Below are positions 9,686-18,922 of a stretch of DNA of 64,000 nt, piece after piece. Source of the DNA: Bacillota bacterium (lineage in GTDB: Bacteria; Bacillota; Clostridia; Saccharofermentanales; Fastidiosipilaceae); contig JASGUU010000020.1 in the NCBI GenBank assembly GCA_030057555.1, forward strand, positions 104,777 to 168,776, read 5' to 3'. Position 1 is the first letter of the stretch. Each line of letters begins with the position of its first letter. A program made the translations under genes and the position numbers. The notes under the pieces were generated by a model, which worked only from the letters and a program-made list of their open reading frames with translations, searched no databases and was not told the DNA's origin.

Positions 9686-10936
9686 CTAGCGCAGTGTTGG
9701 GTTGAAGACCTGATCCAGGCCTGTGTTCATCAGGTTCATTGAGAAGCTTATCAGGGCGATGCTGAGTACTACCGGAATGAAGGCCCACCAGGCTCCGCTC
9801 AGAGGCGCCTGGAACTGCATCGACCAGCTGAGCATCAGACCCAGAGTCGCATGCGTCGTGGTTGACGGTCCCAGTCCCAGCATCGAGAGCTGTGCTTCGG
9901 CCAGAATGGCGGAGGAAATCTGCAGGATGTAGGCCATCACCACATAGGACAGGACGTAGGGCAGGATGTCCGTTACGATAATGCGCACCGTACCGAAGCC
10001 GGAGAGCCGCGAAATGTTCACATGATCGCGGTTCTTCAGCGTCAATGTCTGGGAACGCACAGAACGCGCCGTCCAGGGCCAGGCTGTCAGTCCTATGACA
10101 AAGGCGACCACCACGATGGAGCGTGAGCTGCTCGAGATGCTGTAGGAGAGCAGGATCAGGATGACAAAAGATGGTATGACCGTGAACATGTTGGTCACGA
10201 AGGTCAGGAAGTTGTCGAGCCAGCCGCCGACATAGCCCGATGTCAGACCGATCAGGAGGCCGATGGTGGTGGCGATGGAGCCGGCGATCAGGCCGACCAT
10301 GAGCGAGTTGCCGATGGCGGAAATCAGCTCGTGGAAGACATCACGCCCGAAGTTGTCGGTACCGAGGAGAAAGAAGCGCCTGGCCGGCACATCCTTGACA
10401 TTCGTGAAGTCACGGGACTCGATCTTCCCGACTTCGCGATAGCCACTTTCGCTGTCCGGATCCGCCACATGAACGACATAGCCGTCCGCTGACAGCAGGT
10501 TTTGAACCTTGTTATAGAGACGGGTAAAGCCCTTGCGGTAGGCGGAGGTACCGGGCAGCCGGATGCTGTCATCGTAGTTTGCCAGGAACAGCTCGACAAT
10601 TGCCGCACGATCCTTTTCCGGATCGAGTCCTTTCCATTCGACATCGAGCTCGGACTTTTCGAGCCACTCCAGCATCTGTTTTGCCTCGTCATTGCTGACG
10701 GCGGCACCCAGACGGATTGAGGCGACTTCGATGCTCATAGGATACTTGGGTGCGTCAATAACCCCCATGCGGTTGACATAGTTGCCTGGTTTGTTGAAGA
10801 GGGTGCCGACCATGTCAAGTGGTGAGCCCTGCATGAAAAGAGGAGTCACAAAGGTCAGCAGCAGCAGCAGCACCAGAATGCTGAAGCCAACTACGAAGTT
10901 CGTGTTCTGAAAGGTCGTGCGTAATCTGTGTTTCAT
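9686..10936 (-). CDS. Peptide/nickel ABC transporter permease, DppC/OppC type, with large external insertion
   Basis: This 416-residue permease has a first membrane segment at about residues 15-34, then a roughly 150-residue hydrophilic stretch (about 40-190) and five further membrane segments. The core begins at LLGTDNFGRDVFHELISAIG, the standard OppC motif that precedes membrane segment 2. The late segment LSMLGLGPSTTTHATLG is also diagnostic of DppC. The long hydrophilic insertion between membrane segments 1 and 2 lies outside the cell by topology and is larger than in standard DppC (about 300 residues in total). It forms the channel with the DppB-type permease, whose gene ends 13 bp upstream. 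Confidence 0.9.
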   Translation of the reverse strand: MKHRLRTTFQNTNFVVGFSILVLLLLLTFVTPLFMQGSPLDMVGTLFNKPGNYVNRMGVIDAPKYPMSIEVASIRLGAAVSNDEAKQMLEWLEKSELDVEWKGLDPEKDRAAIVELFLANYDDSIRLPGTSAYRKGFTRLYNKVQNLLSADGYVVHVADPDSESGYREVGKIESRDFTNVKDVPARRFFLLGTDNFGRDVFHELISAIGNSLMVGLIAGSIATTIGLLIGLTSGYVGGWLDNFLTFVTNMFTVIPSFVILILLSYSISSSSRSIVVVAFVIGLTAWPWTARSVRSQTLTLKNRDHVNISRLSGFGTVRIIVTDILPYVLSYVVMAYILQISSAILAEAQLSMLGLGPSTTTHATLGLMLSWSMQFQAPLSGAWWAFIPVVLSIALISFSMNLMNTGLDQVFNPTLR

Positions 10937-10949
10937 AACTGCCTACCCC

Positions 10950-11954
10950 CTACTCCTGCTGGTTCGCTTTAATCCGCGGATCGATGAAGCCGTACAGGAT
11001 TTCGATGACCAGGTTCGCAAGCAGAACACCGACGGTGATGAAAAGTGTCGCGCCCGAAATCATGGGGTAATCTTGCGCCTTGATGGAAGACAGAATCGTC
11101 GATCCGATACCGGGGTAGCTGAAGATGGTCTCCGCGACGAGGGCGCCGCCAACCATGGTACCGAGTGAGAGTGCCAGACCGGTAACCTGCGGCAGCATGG
11201 CGTTGCGGAAGACATAGCCAACAATGCGGCGGTCTCGAATGCCGAGGAAGCGTGAGTACTTCACGTAGTCGGCATTGAGTTCATAGATCGACATGGAGCG
11301 CATGCCAATGGCCTGGCCGCCGATGGTGTTGAGCACTATGGACCAGAATGGCAGCTGATAGTGACGGACGGCGGAGGCGATGAACTGCAGGTTGAAGCCC
11401 GGAATCAGGTCGAAGCCATAGCCGCCGCTGGTCGGCAGGACGCGCAGCATGATGCCAAAGACGAAGAGCAGGATGATCGCCAGTCCAAAGGACGGGAAGG
11501 CTCCGACAAAGAGAAAAGCCGGGAAGATCGCCCTGTCAAATACGCCACGGCGGTAGGCGGCAACAGCGCCCAACAGGTTTCCGAGCATCCAGCCGGTCAA
11601 AATGGCCGGCAGCTGCAGCGCAATGGTCCAGGGCACTGATTCCTTCAGGATCTGTACAACAGGCGTCGGATAACGCCGGAACGAGACACCCAGATCCCCT
11701 TTCAGGAGATTGCCAATGAAGACGAGAAACTGTTCGGGCAGCGACTTGTCGAGTCCAAAGGCGCGGGTATATTCCTCCATCATTTCAGCCGCGGCTTTCG
11801 AGTCTGTCAGGCTCTCGGTCACGCCTGCTGCTATGGACGCAACCGGATTGCCCGGCATCAGCCGGGGCAGGACAAAGTTCAGGACAAGAGCAACCGCAAA
11901 TGTCAGCAGATACCAGAGGATGCGGTTGCGAAAGTAACGAGTGTAGCCCTTCAT
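10950..11954 (-). CDS. Peptide/nickel ABC transporter permease, DppB/OppB type
   Basis: This 334-residue permease has six predicted membrane segments. The N-terminus shows the DppB pattern: one membrane segment, then PRLMPGNPVASI. Segment 5 contains the GGALVAETIFSYPGIGSTI motif typical of DppB proteins. An AAGGGG-type site precedes the ATG at 11954. It follows the nearer binding-protein gene by 73 bp, a gap holding a strong stem-loop that probably trims transcription into the membrane components. Confidence 0.92.
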   Translation of the reverse strand: MKGYTRYFRNRILWYLLTFAVALVLNFVLPRLMPGNPVASIAAGVTESLTDSKAAAEMMEEYTRAFGLDKSLPEQFLVFIGNLLKGDLGVSFRRYPTPVVQILKESVPWTIALQLPAILTGWMLGNLLGAVAAYRRGVFDRAIFPAFLFVGAFPSFGLAIILLFVFGIMLRVLPTSGGYGFDLIPGFNLQFIASAVRHYQLPFWSIVLNTIGGQAIGMRSMSIYELNADYVKYSRFLGIRDRRIVGYVFRNAMLPQVTGLALSLGTMVGGALVAETIFSYPGIGSTILSSIKAQDYPMISGATLFITVGVLLANLVIEILYGFIDPRIKANQQE

Positions 11955-11987
11955 GGCCGACCAACCCCTTCCTTACTGATCAGACAA

Positions 11988-12013
11988 CAGAGCGAGCCCG
12001 AAGGCTCGCTCTG
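11988..12013 (-). terminator. Stem-loop between binding-protein and permease genes (attenuating terminator)
   Basis: An 11-bp perfect stem (11988-11998 with 12003-12013), tetraloop CGAA on the plus strand (UUCG in the minus-strand RNA). There is only a weak U tract, so partial read-through into the permeases is likely. The same stem is found after the second binding-protein gene. Confidence 0.7.
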
Positions 12014-12027
12014 CGATCCTCTGCCGA

Positions 12028-14013
12028 TTACGGATCTACAAGTTCAAGATCGTAGAGACCGGCGATGCTGTAACCCTGCGCGAGAATGTTGGGCGGAATG
12101 TTGCGGCCGTCATTGGCCTCGGGGAAGTTCGTCCAGACAGACTCGTTCACGGTATGGAAACTCGAGGGACGATACATCAGCGGAATCGTGGGGACATCCG
12201 TCAGATAGATTTCGTTCAGCTCGGTGTAGTACTCAATGAGCTTGTCCTCATCCGTTTCCGTCGGGATCAGGTCGATGAGCTCGTCGACACGCTCGTTGCT
12301 GTAGCGGCTGTAGTTGGTGAAAACCCGCTCCGCCGTCAGGTTTGCACCGCCGTCGCTGTAGAGTGTCTGATAGCTGCGCAGCCAGGGGTTGATCGGTGAA
12401 GCCGATGCATAGCTGATCATGGCAATGTCAAAGTTACCTGTTTGGATGTCATCATAGTAAACCGTACGCTCCGGGAAGTAGGTCGACAGTTCCATGCCGA
12501 GTTCCTTGCCCGCCGCTGCCACGATTTCAAGCGCCGCATTCCAGTCCGTCCAGCCGGCCGGGCACTCGACCTGGAATTCGAGTTTGACACCATCGACTTC
12601 ACGGATGCCGTCGCCGTCCGTGTCAACGATGCCGGCTTCGTCGAGGAGAGCATTGGCCTCGTCGACCTGCTTACCGGTCCACTGGAGAGGCTTCAGGGCA
12701 TCCATATCCACCTTCGCCCTTTCAGGTTCGGTACAGTTAACCAGCGCGGGAACCATGGGCAGGGTGTAGCCGCTCATGGCCGCCTCGCCGATCTGATCAT
12801 AGTCAATCGCCATCGCGAGGGCACGACGCACGGTTGCGTTGTCGAGACCCGGACGGGTGACATTGAAGCCGGCCGAGGGCATCTGCGCTCCGATATAGTA
12901 GGGCGGCTCGTCGAGGTAGGTGCTGACGGGCAGGCCGTCTTCCCACATCTTCCAGACCTGGGGCATGAACTGCTGAGCCATGTCAACTTCGCCCTGCTGG
13001 AAGGCGACCGAACCGGCGTTGTTGTCACTGAAGATGTTGTGTGCGATGTACTTGGGCGCCGGCAGCTTGCCCCACATGGACTCATCCTGACCCCAGTAGT
13101 TGTCGTCACGGATGAAGACAATCTTCGTGTTGTCGAAATGATAGGGCTTATAGGGTCCGGAACCAATGGCGCCTTCATTGTAGTCATTCTTGATCGCTTC
13201 GATATCGCCGTCGTAGGAGTCGACCAGGGCACCCAGTTGATGCTTGGGATAGATATGCATCTGCGGGAAGTATTCGAGAATCTTAAGGGGATTGTAGTTG
13301 TCCTTGTCTGCTGTGATCTGGACAGTCTTTTCGTCAAGCGCCACGATCTCGGAGATGTACTGCATCGCAACGGCCTGCGAGGTATTGCAGAACGCGTTTA
13401 CCTCATAAGTGAAGACAACATCCTCTGCCGTCAGCGGCTCACCGTCGCTCCACCTGGCAGCTTCCTTGATCTTGATGGTGTAGACGCCGTCTTCCTCAAT
13501 GTAGTCCCCGTCCGCCAGCAGCGGATACAGCAGACCGTCATTCTGGTTGTACATATAAAGAGATTCATAGAATAAAAGAGTCGTCAGAGAGGACTCCTCA
13601 AAAAACATGTTGAGGTTATGTGAGTTGGACAGCGGATTCATGCTGTTCACAGGACCCCACTGCCTGCCGTTGTAGTAGAGGGTTTCCTTACGCGGCAGCT
13701 GATCCGGGTCATCGCCCTCGAGATCCGGCGTGGCCGGTCCATCATCATCGGCTTCAGTCTCAGGCGCATCGGTTTCGGGCGCCTCGGTTGCGGGGGCTTC
13801 CGTCTCTTCGGCCTCGGTCTTTTCAGCCTCAGTTTTCTCGGCTTCCGTCTTTTCGGCTTCCGTCTTCTCGGCTTCCGTCTTCTTGGCCTCGGTGGCTTTC
13901 GTTGTCGGCGCAGCCGTAGTCGCGGGGCTGCCGCCGCAGGCGGCCAGCAGACCGGCAAACATCAAAACGGCCAGCAGAATGGACAGCAACTTACCGTATC
14001 TTTTCATAATCAA
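12028..14013 (-). CDS. Peptide-type solute-binding lipoprotein (SBP family 5), copy 1
   Basis: This 661-residue lipoprotein has lipobox LLAAC (Cys26 from the TTG start). A linker of TEAEK repeats followed by TEAP units spans roughly residues 38-90. The SBP_bac_5 domain follows, with YTIKIKEAARWSDGEPLTAEDVVFTYE-like family motifs around residues 170-200. The start could be TTG 14013 (6 nt after AGGAGG) or ATG 14007; TTG has the better spacing. It supplies ligand to the permeases and ATPases downstream. It is nearly identical over its whole length to the product of 14690-16714, showing a tandem duplication. A very good promoter lies at 14112-14140. The exact ligand (peptide, nickel chelate, glycan) cannot be read from sequence. 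Confidence 0.92.
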   Translation of the reverse strand: MIMKRYGKLLSILLAVLMFAGLLAACGGSPATTAAPTTKATEAKKTEAEKTEAEKTEAEKTEAEKTEAEETEAPATEAPETDAPETEADDDGPATPDLEGDDPDQLPRKETLYYNGRQWGPVNSMNPLSNSHNLNMFFEESSLTTLLFYESLYMYNQNDGLLYPLLADGDYIEEDGVYTIKIKEAARWSDGEPLTAEDVVFTYEVNAFCNTSQAVAMQYISEIVALDEKTVQITADKDNYNPLKILEYFPQMHIYPKHQLGALVDSYDGDIEAIKNDYNEGAIGSGPYKPYHFDNTKIVFIRDDNYWGQDESMWGKLPAPKYIAHNIFSDNNAGSVAFQQGEVDMAQQFMPQVWKMWEDGLPVSTYLDEPPYYIGAQMPSAGFNVTRPGLDNATVRRALAMAIDYDQIGEAAMSGYTLPMVPALVNCTEPERAKVDMDALKPLQWTGKQVDEANALLDEAGIVDTDGDGIREVDGVKLEFQVECPAGWTDWNAALEIVAAAGKELGMELSTYFPERTVYYDDIQTGNFDIAMISYASASPINPWLRSYQTLYSDGGANLTAERVFTNYSRYSNERVDELIDLIPTETDEDKLIEYYTELNEIYLTDVPTIPLMYRPSSFHTVNESVWTNFPEANDGRNIPPNILAQGYSIAGLYDLELVDP

Positions 14014-14111
14014 GTCATTCCTCCTCCCCTGTCAGGGCACATTTTCCGCAAGCAACAAATGAACGCAAATTCCAGAATCACCCCCTGTCAGTTGGTATTT
14101 TTAATTAATGT

Positions 14112-14140
14112 ATAATATCGATAAGCTCGATTAACGTCAA
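14112..14140 (-). promoter_or_regulatory. Sigma-A-type promoter for binding-protein copy 1
   Basis: On the minus strand TTGACG (14140-14135), a 17-bp spacer, then TATTAT (14117-14112). It gives a leader of about 90 nt before the TTG start. Confidence 0.75.
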
Positions 14141-14637
14141 CATCCATGTGCACTTTTAGAACAATAAGTCTTCAAATATCCGTACTGTCTTTAGCCATCT
14201 ATCACATCTGCTTTTTGCCTGCACCTGCAACATGGACATTCTGCTTATGTTTCCTCGCAGGCCCTTATGCATTTTGCCAAATACTAATAATAGATCTTAT
14301 TAAATAACATGTAAGCTGCGTGCACGTGCACTGCCGGGCATAAGACCTGCTGTCTCTCCGGCCGCACAGCATATTCATGACGTTTATATACATCTTAGAC
14401 CTGCTTTCCGCCCGGCCATAGTTAAGGGATTGACTGAAAAAGCCTGGCACCTTATCCCTGATGCACAGGAGATTGGCCGCAGCCTGCGATATCTATCCGG
14501 CGGAGTTTTGGTACGCACAGGAGAATGACGCTTGAGGAACAGGCAGACCTGCGCGTTTACTGCGCCATCCGGATGGCTGTGTGACTCGCCCATCCGCCCG
14601 GATTCTCAGCTGCCCGGCAGCAAAAAGCATGAAAGTA

Positions 14638-14662
14638 CAGAGCGAGCCGGTGGCTCGCTCTG
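14638..14662 (-). terminator. Stem-loop after binding-protein copy 2
   Basis: The same 11-bp stem as at 11988-12013 (14638-14648 with 14652-14662) but with a 3-nt loop. It lies 28 bp past the copy 2 stop codon, with a T-rich stretch further downstream on the minus strand. It was evidently copied along with the gene. Confidence 0.7.
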
Positions 14663-14689
14663 CTGTCGCTGCTTATTCAGGGATCGGTA

Positions 14690-16714
14690 TCAGGGTTCTA
14701 CAAGTTCGAGATCATAGAGACCGGCAATTCCGTAGCCCTGGTAGAGGATGCAGGGCGGGATGTTGCGGCCGTCATTGGCTTCCGGGAAATTCGTCCAGAC
14801 GGACTCGTTCACGGTGTGGAAGAACGTGGGACGATACATCAGCGGGATTGTTGGAACATCCGTCAGATAGATTTCGTTCAGCTCGGTGTAATATTCGATG
14901 AGCTTGTCCTCATCCGCCTCGGTCGGTATCAGATCAATCAGCTCGTCAACACGTTCGTTGCTGTAGCGGCTGTAGTTGCGGAATACACGGTCTGCATCCT
15001 GGTTTGCTCCGCCATCGCTGTAGAGCGTCTGATAGACACGCAGCCAGGGGTTGATGACCGAGGCCGCCGAATAGTTGACCATGGCAATGTCGAAGTTTCC
15101 GGTCTGAATGTCATCGCTGTAGACCGCAGCTTCCGGGAAGTAGGTCGACAGATCCATGCCGATTTCCTTGCCGGCAGCTGCCACGATTTCAAGCGCCGCG
15201 TTCCAGTCCGTCCAGCCGGCCGGGCACTCAACCTGGAAGACCAGATTGACCCCGTCAACTTCGCGGATGCCATCGCCGTCGGTGTCAACGATACCGGCTT
15301 CATCGAGGAGGTCGTTGGCTTCGTCGACCTGCTTGCCGGTCCACTGGAGATCCTTCAGCGCATCCAGATCCACCATTGCCTCTTCGGGTGCGGTGCGGTT
15401 GATAAGCGCAGGAACCATGGGCAGGGTATAGCCGCTCATGGCCGCCTCGCCAATCTGGTCGTAGTCAATCGCCATGGCAATGGCCCGGCGCACGGTAGCA
15501 TTGTCCAGACCCGGACGGGTCACGTTGAAACCGGCCGAGGGCATGCCCGTTCCGATGTAGTAGGGTGCTTCTTCAAGATAGGTACTGACCGGCAGTCCGT
15601 CTTCCCACATTTTCCAGACCTGTGGCATGAACTGCTGTGCCATGTCGACCTCGCCCTGCTGGAAGGCGACCGAACCGGCGTTGTTGTCGCTGAACAGGTT
15701 GTGGGCGATGTACTTCGGTGCCGGCAGCTTACCCCACATGGACTCATCCTGACCCCAGTAGTTGTCATCACGGATAAAGACCACTTTCGTGTTATCAAAA
15801 TGGTAGGGCTTGTAGGGTCCGGAGCCTATGGCATCTTCGTTGTAGTCGTTCTTGATCGCCTCGACGTCGCCGTCATAGGAGTCGACCAGCGCGCCCAGCT
15901 GGTGCTTCGGCAGAATATAGAGCTGCGGGAAGTACTCGATGATTTTATAGGGATTGTAGTTGTCAGGATCGGCGGTGATCTGGACGGTTTTCTCGTCCAG
16001 CGCCACGATCTCGGAGATGTACTCCATCGCCACGGCCTGCCCGGTGCTGCAGAATTCGTTTACCTCATAGCTGAAAACGACATCCTCTGCCGTAACCGGC
16101 TCGCCATCGCTCCACCTGGCTGCTTCCTTGAGCTTGATGGTGTAGACGCCATCTTCCTCGGTGTAGTCCCCGTCCGCTAGCAACGGATAGATCTGACCGT
16201 CGTTCTGGTTGTACATGTACAGGGTCTCAAAGAAGAACAGCCCGGCAGCGGGGCTCTGCTCAAAAAGCATGTTGTTCGGTACGTTCGCCAGCGGGTTCAT
16301 GCTGTTCACCGGACCCCACTGCTCGCCGTTGTAGTAGAGCGTTTCCTTGCGTGGCAGCTGATCCGGGTCAGCACCATCAGGATCCGCCACGACTGGAGCT
16401 TCAGTTTCGTCGGCTTCAGTTGCGGCTGCTTCGGTTTCGGGCGCTTCAGTTTCGGGCGCCTCGGTTGCGGGGGCATCCGTCTCTTCAGCCTCGGTCGTTT
16501 CAGCTGCGGTTGTTTCGGCTTCGGTTTTTTCCGCCTCAGTCTTTTCAGCTGCGGTCGTTTCGGCTTCGGTTTTTTCAGCTTCCGTCTTCTTGGCCTCGGT
16601 GGCTTTCGTCGTCGGTGCAGCCGTGGTTTCGGGGCTGCCGCCGCAGGCGGCCAGCATGCCTGCCAGCATCAATACAGCCAGCAGAATGGACAGCATTTTT
16701 CCATGTTTTCTCAT
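14690..16714 (-). CDS. Peptide-type solute-binding lipoprotein (SBP family 5), copy 2
   Basis: This 674-residue lipoprotein starts at ATG 16714, preceded by AGGAGG about 11 nt upstream. A longer in-frame extension to 16795 would bury the signal peptide and is rejected. Lipobox MLAAC sets Cys24. A TEAEK/TTAAE linker of about 100 residues precedes an SBP_bac_5 domain almost identical to copy 1. Differences cluster in the linker and at a few domain sites, for example YILPK against HIYPK. It has its own strong promoter and trailing stem-loop, so the two copies may be expressed at different levels or under different conditions while sharing one permease set. Confidence 0.92.
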   Translation of the reverse strand: MRKHGKMLSILLAVLMLAGMLAACGGSPETTAAPTTKATEAKKTEAEKTEAETTAAEKTEAEKTEAETTAAETTEAEETDAPATEAPETEAPETEAAATEADETEAPVVADPDGADPDQLPRKETLYYNGEQWGPVNSMNPLANVPNNMLFEQSPAAGLFFFETLYMYNQNDGQIYPLLADGDYTEEDGVYTIKLKEAARWSDGEPVTAEDVVFSYEVNEFCSTGQAVAMEYISEIVALDEKTVQITADPDNYNPYKIIEYFPQLYILPKHQLGALVDSYDGDVEAIKNDYNEDAIGSGPYKPYHFDNTKVVFIRDDNYWGQDESMWGKLPAPKYIAHNLFSDNNAGSVAFQQGEVDMAQQFMPQVWKMWEDGLPVSTYLEEAPYYIGTGMPSAGFNVTRPGLDNATVRRAIAMAIDYDQIGEAAMSGYTLPMVPALINRTAPEEAMVDLDALKDLQWTGKQVDEANDLLDEAGIVDTDGDGIREVDGVNLVFQVECPAGWTDWNAALEIVAAAGKEIGMDLSTYFPEAAVYSDDIQTGNFDIAMVNYSAASVINPWLRVYQTLYSDGGANQDADRVFRNYSRYSNERVDELIDLIPTEADEDKLIEYYTELNEIYLTDVPTIPLMYRPTFFHTVNESVWTNFPEANDGRNIPPCILYQGYGIAGLYDLELVEP

Positions 16715-16820
16715 TTTTCTGTTTTCCTCCTGCCCGATACGGGACAAATCCAAACACCAGAAATTAACATGTACTCTTCCGGTGATCACCCCCAAACCGA
16801 GCGGTTATTAAACACACTTA

Positions 16821-16849
16821 ATATTAAGCGCACAGGGTGTTACTGTCAA
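16821..16849 (-). promoter_or_regulatory. Sigma-A-type promoter for binding-protein copy 2
   Basis: Minus strand TTGACA (16849-16844), 17-bp spacer, TAATAT (16826-16821): near consensus. The leader is about 100 nt. Confidence 0.8.
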
Positions 16850-17013
16850 TGTTTCTTTTTGTTACATGGCAGGCAGCTGAATGAACCCATAACTTGTCAT
16901 GTACATATTCCTGCCATCCTGACTTCTGTTTTCCGCAACTAGTGTGAACACGGCCCAGTGCTTCAACATGATTTTTTTAGTGAATTGACATGACAGCCGG
17001 TCATTACTTGACG

Positions 17014-17055
17014 AAAAAATGTCCGAAAACCCTTTCTCTTCAGGGTTTTCGGACA
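17014..17055 (-). terminator. Terminator after tRNA-Ser
   Basis: A perfect 14-bp stem (17020-17033 with 17042-17055), 8-nt loop, followed on the minus strand by six T residues. It begins 6 bp past the CCA end of the tRNA. Confidence 0.92.
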
Positions 17056-17060
17056 AATTA

Positions 17061-17151
17061 TGGCGGAGAGTGGGGGATTTGAACCCCCGTTACGCTATTA
17101 ACGTAAACACGATTTCCAATCGTGCGCCTTCAGCCACTCAGCCAACTCTCC
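17061..17151 (-). tRNA. tRNA-Ser (GGA anticodon)
   Basis: On the minus strand a 91-nt cloverleaf has a 7-bp acceptor stem (GGAGAGT/ACTCTCC), discriminator G and an encoded CCA. The anticodon loop ATTGGAAA, giving GGA, is flanked by the 5-bp stem CACG/CGTG plus its closing pair. There is a long class II variable arm (TACGTT/AACGTA type), and TTCAAATC lies in the T loop. The long variable arm and anticodon fit serine. It has its own promoter and terminator and is therefore a single-gene unit. Confidence 0.96.
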
Positions 17152-17181
17152 AGTTCTGCCGTCAGGAGCGGTAGACACGTC

Positions 17182-17211
17182 AGTTTAGCACCCCCAGGCA
17201 TGGGGCGTCAA
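17182..17211 (-). promoter_or_regulatory. Promoter of tRNA-Ser
   Basis: Minus strand TTGACG (17211-17206), 18-bp spacer, TAAACT (17187-17182), about 30 bp before the tRNA 5-prime end. Confidence 0.6.
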
Positions 17212-17212
17212 T

Positions 17213-18304
17213 TCACACACGATTTCGTGCTCGTCCCGGCTTTCTCTGTGCTTCCTCCCGTTCGGCAAGGAGGCGGCGGTAGATCGCCAGCAGCTGCCTG
17301 CCGACCTCGGGCAGGCTGCGCTGCCGGGCGACATGACGTCCGGCGGCTACCGTCGACGGCAGCCGGCCCTCGAGGACGGCCTCCATACGCTCCGAGAACT
17401 CATCCAGAGTCGTGGCCTTGTAGCAGTCCACTCCGTCCGTCATCCACTCGCGGTAGATTTCAATGTCGCGAACCAGCACCGGGATATCGCTGGCCAGAGC
17501 CTCAAGAAGGACAATCCCCTCGGTCTCCTCATGGGTCATAAAGACGAAAATATCACAACCGGCGTAGGCCTCCGCCAGCTCGTAGCTCGGCACGAAGCCG
17601 GGCAGCTTGAGATTCGGCGGCAGGTTCCGCAGTTCCCGGCGCACCTCTTCACTGAGCACCCCGGCGGCGGTATAGCCATACCAGATGAAGGAGCGCTCAG
17701 GGTGACGGCGCGCGAGGCGGATGAAGTCCGGGAAGCCTTTGCGTTCCATATAGTGACCAACAGAGAGAACCACCTGCTCGTCGTCGCGATAGCCCTGGCG
17801 TTCGCGGAAGCGCCGGCGACGTTCGGGATCCGGACGGAAGGCGGAGAGGTCGATGCCGTTCGTGATATCGCGGACCGGCCGGTTGAGGTGATAGCGGGTT
17901 TCGAGGAGACGACGCGAATAGGGTGTCGGAGTCAGTACGAGATGACACTGGCGATAGCAGATGCGCAGCCAGAGGCCAAACAGCGGGGCCAGCAGATTGG
18001 ATCCGAAAAAGGAGTTGCGGAAATCCTCCTCGGTGGAATGGGCATGATAGATAACAGCCTGACCACGACGCATGGCGAGGCGGGCCAGCAGGGCCGAGCT
18101 CGGGAAGATGGTGTTGACATGTACAATATCGGCGTCACGCGCATAGCGCGTGCTGACATCAACGGCTTCGTCCTGCAGAGCGAGCGCGGTCGTCTGATTG
18201 ACGCGTGCCTGTCCGATGCCGCTCTTCTCGACCCAGCGGTAGTGGCCGAAGTAGATCGAGACCTTGATCAGTGCTTCAACTGCTTTCATGTTCACAATAT
18301 ACAC
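17213..18304 (-). CDS. Family 4 glycosyltransferase (GT-B fold)
   Basis: This protein of 358-363 residues has the GT4 two-domain pattern. The N-terminal acceptor domain includes DIVHVNTIFPSSALLARLA. The C-terminal nucleotide-sugar domain includes LSVGHYMERKGFPDFIRLA and the E-x7-E motif EETEGIVLLEAL. It transfers a sugar from an activated donor. The overall look, including HAHSTEEDFRNSF, resembles bacterial diacylglycerol glucosyltransferases, which make membrane glycolipids, but this is an inference. The start may be GTG 18304 or ATG 18289. It is 6 bp downstream of the TVP38-family gene in a three-gene minus-strand operon of membrane-related proteins. Confidence 0.85.
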   Translation of the reverse strand: MYIVNMKAVEALIKVSIYFGHYRWVEKSGIGQARVNQTTALALQDEAVDVSTRYARDADIVHVNTIFPSSALLARLAMRRGQAVIYHAHSTEEDFRNSFFGSNLLAPLFGLWLRICYRQCHLVLTPTPYSRRLLETRYHLNRPVRDITNGIDLSAFRPDPERRRRFRERQGYRDDEQVVLSVGHYMERKGFPDFIRLARRHPERSFIWYGYTAAGVLSEEVRRELRNLPPNLKLPGFVPSYELAEAYAGCDIFVFMTHEETEGIVLLEALASDIPVLVRDIEIYREWMTDGVDCYKATTLDEFSERMEAVLEGRLPSTVAAGRHVARQRSLPEVGRQLLAIYRRLLAEREEAQRKPGRARNRV

Positions 18305-18310
18305 GATCGC

Positions 18311-18922
18311 TCACTTCGCGAGCTCAAGCTGCAGCATCGCCAGCCAGTTGAAGATACTGGTCAGGCTGAAACTGTAGAGGGCGATCGAGAGAGGCTTCCC
18401 CAGCAGGATGATGAGACTGTAGCGCCGCCAGCTCATGTTCGAGAGACCTGCGAGATAGCAAAGGGCGTCGTCGGGGGCAAAGGGAAAGAAGATGGCGAGT
18501 GCGAAGAGGCGGTCGAAGCGCTTCTCATCGTTCAGCCAGCCACCGTAGCGGGTCATGGTCTTCTCGCCGATGAGACGCAGGGCGAGAGGTTTGCCAAACG
18601 TACGCATGAGGGCAAAGATCGCGAAGGAACCGAGGCAGATCCCGATGTAATTGTAGACCCAGCCGAGCCAGGGGCCAAAGAGGAGGACACCGGCGCCGAG
18701 AGTGATGCCGCCGGGGATCATCGGCACGACGACCTGAACGATCTGCAGCAGCACGAAGGCAACCGGACCCCAGACACCGAGACGGGAGACCAGGGCCTGC
18801 AGATTCTCCAGCGATGTGAACAGACCGAGCTGCCAGCCACGAATTGCGAGGATGACAATGGCCAGCGTCATCAGGATGGTCAGCCAGCGCGTCAGCCGTT
18901 CGAAGCGGCGCCCGTCACTCAT
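18311..18922 (-). CDS. TVP38/TMEM64 (DedA-like, VTT domain) membrane protein
   Basis: This 203-residue integral membrane protein has four to five hydrophobic segments. The VTT-domain motif is visible as IPGGITLGAGVLLFGPWLGWVYNYIGICLGS at about residues 72-102, and FPFAPDDALCYLAGLS at about 151-166 is the second conserved re-entrant region. The family is implicated in lipid (undecaprenyl-phosphate or phospholipid) translocation. Being in one operon with a GT4 enzyme suggests a glycolipid function. Its 5-prime end overlaps the upstream gene by 4 bp (ATGA). Confidence 0.88.
   Translation of the reverse strand: MSDGRRFERLTRWLTILMTLAIVILAIRGWQLGLFTSLENLQALVSRLGVWGPVAFVLLQIVQVVVPMIPGGITLGAGVLLFGPWLGWVYNYIGICLGSFAIFALMRTFGKPLALRLIGEKTMTRYGGWLNDEKRFDRLFALAIFFPFAPDDALCYLAGLSNMSWRRYSLIILLGKPLSIALYSFSLTSIFNWLAMLQLELAK

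Larger units (their letters stand above)
14014..14689. other. Intergenic region between the two binding-protein genes
   Basis: 676 bp without a convincing gene. It is AT-richer than its surroundings from about 14090 to 14330. It holds the promoter of copy 1 (14112-14140) and the stem-loop after copy 2 (14638-14662). Short open frames here show no family motif. Confidence 0.7.

Noticed and set aside
12442..13575. Plus-strand frame opposite binding-protein copy 1, with a counterpart at 14816-16180 opposite copy 2
   Set aside because: Both are mirror images of the duplicated real genes and show no ribosome site or motif.
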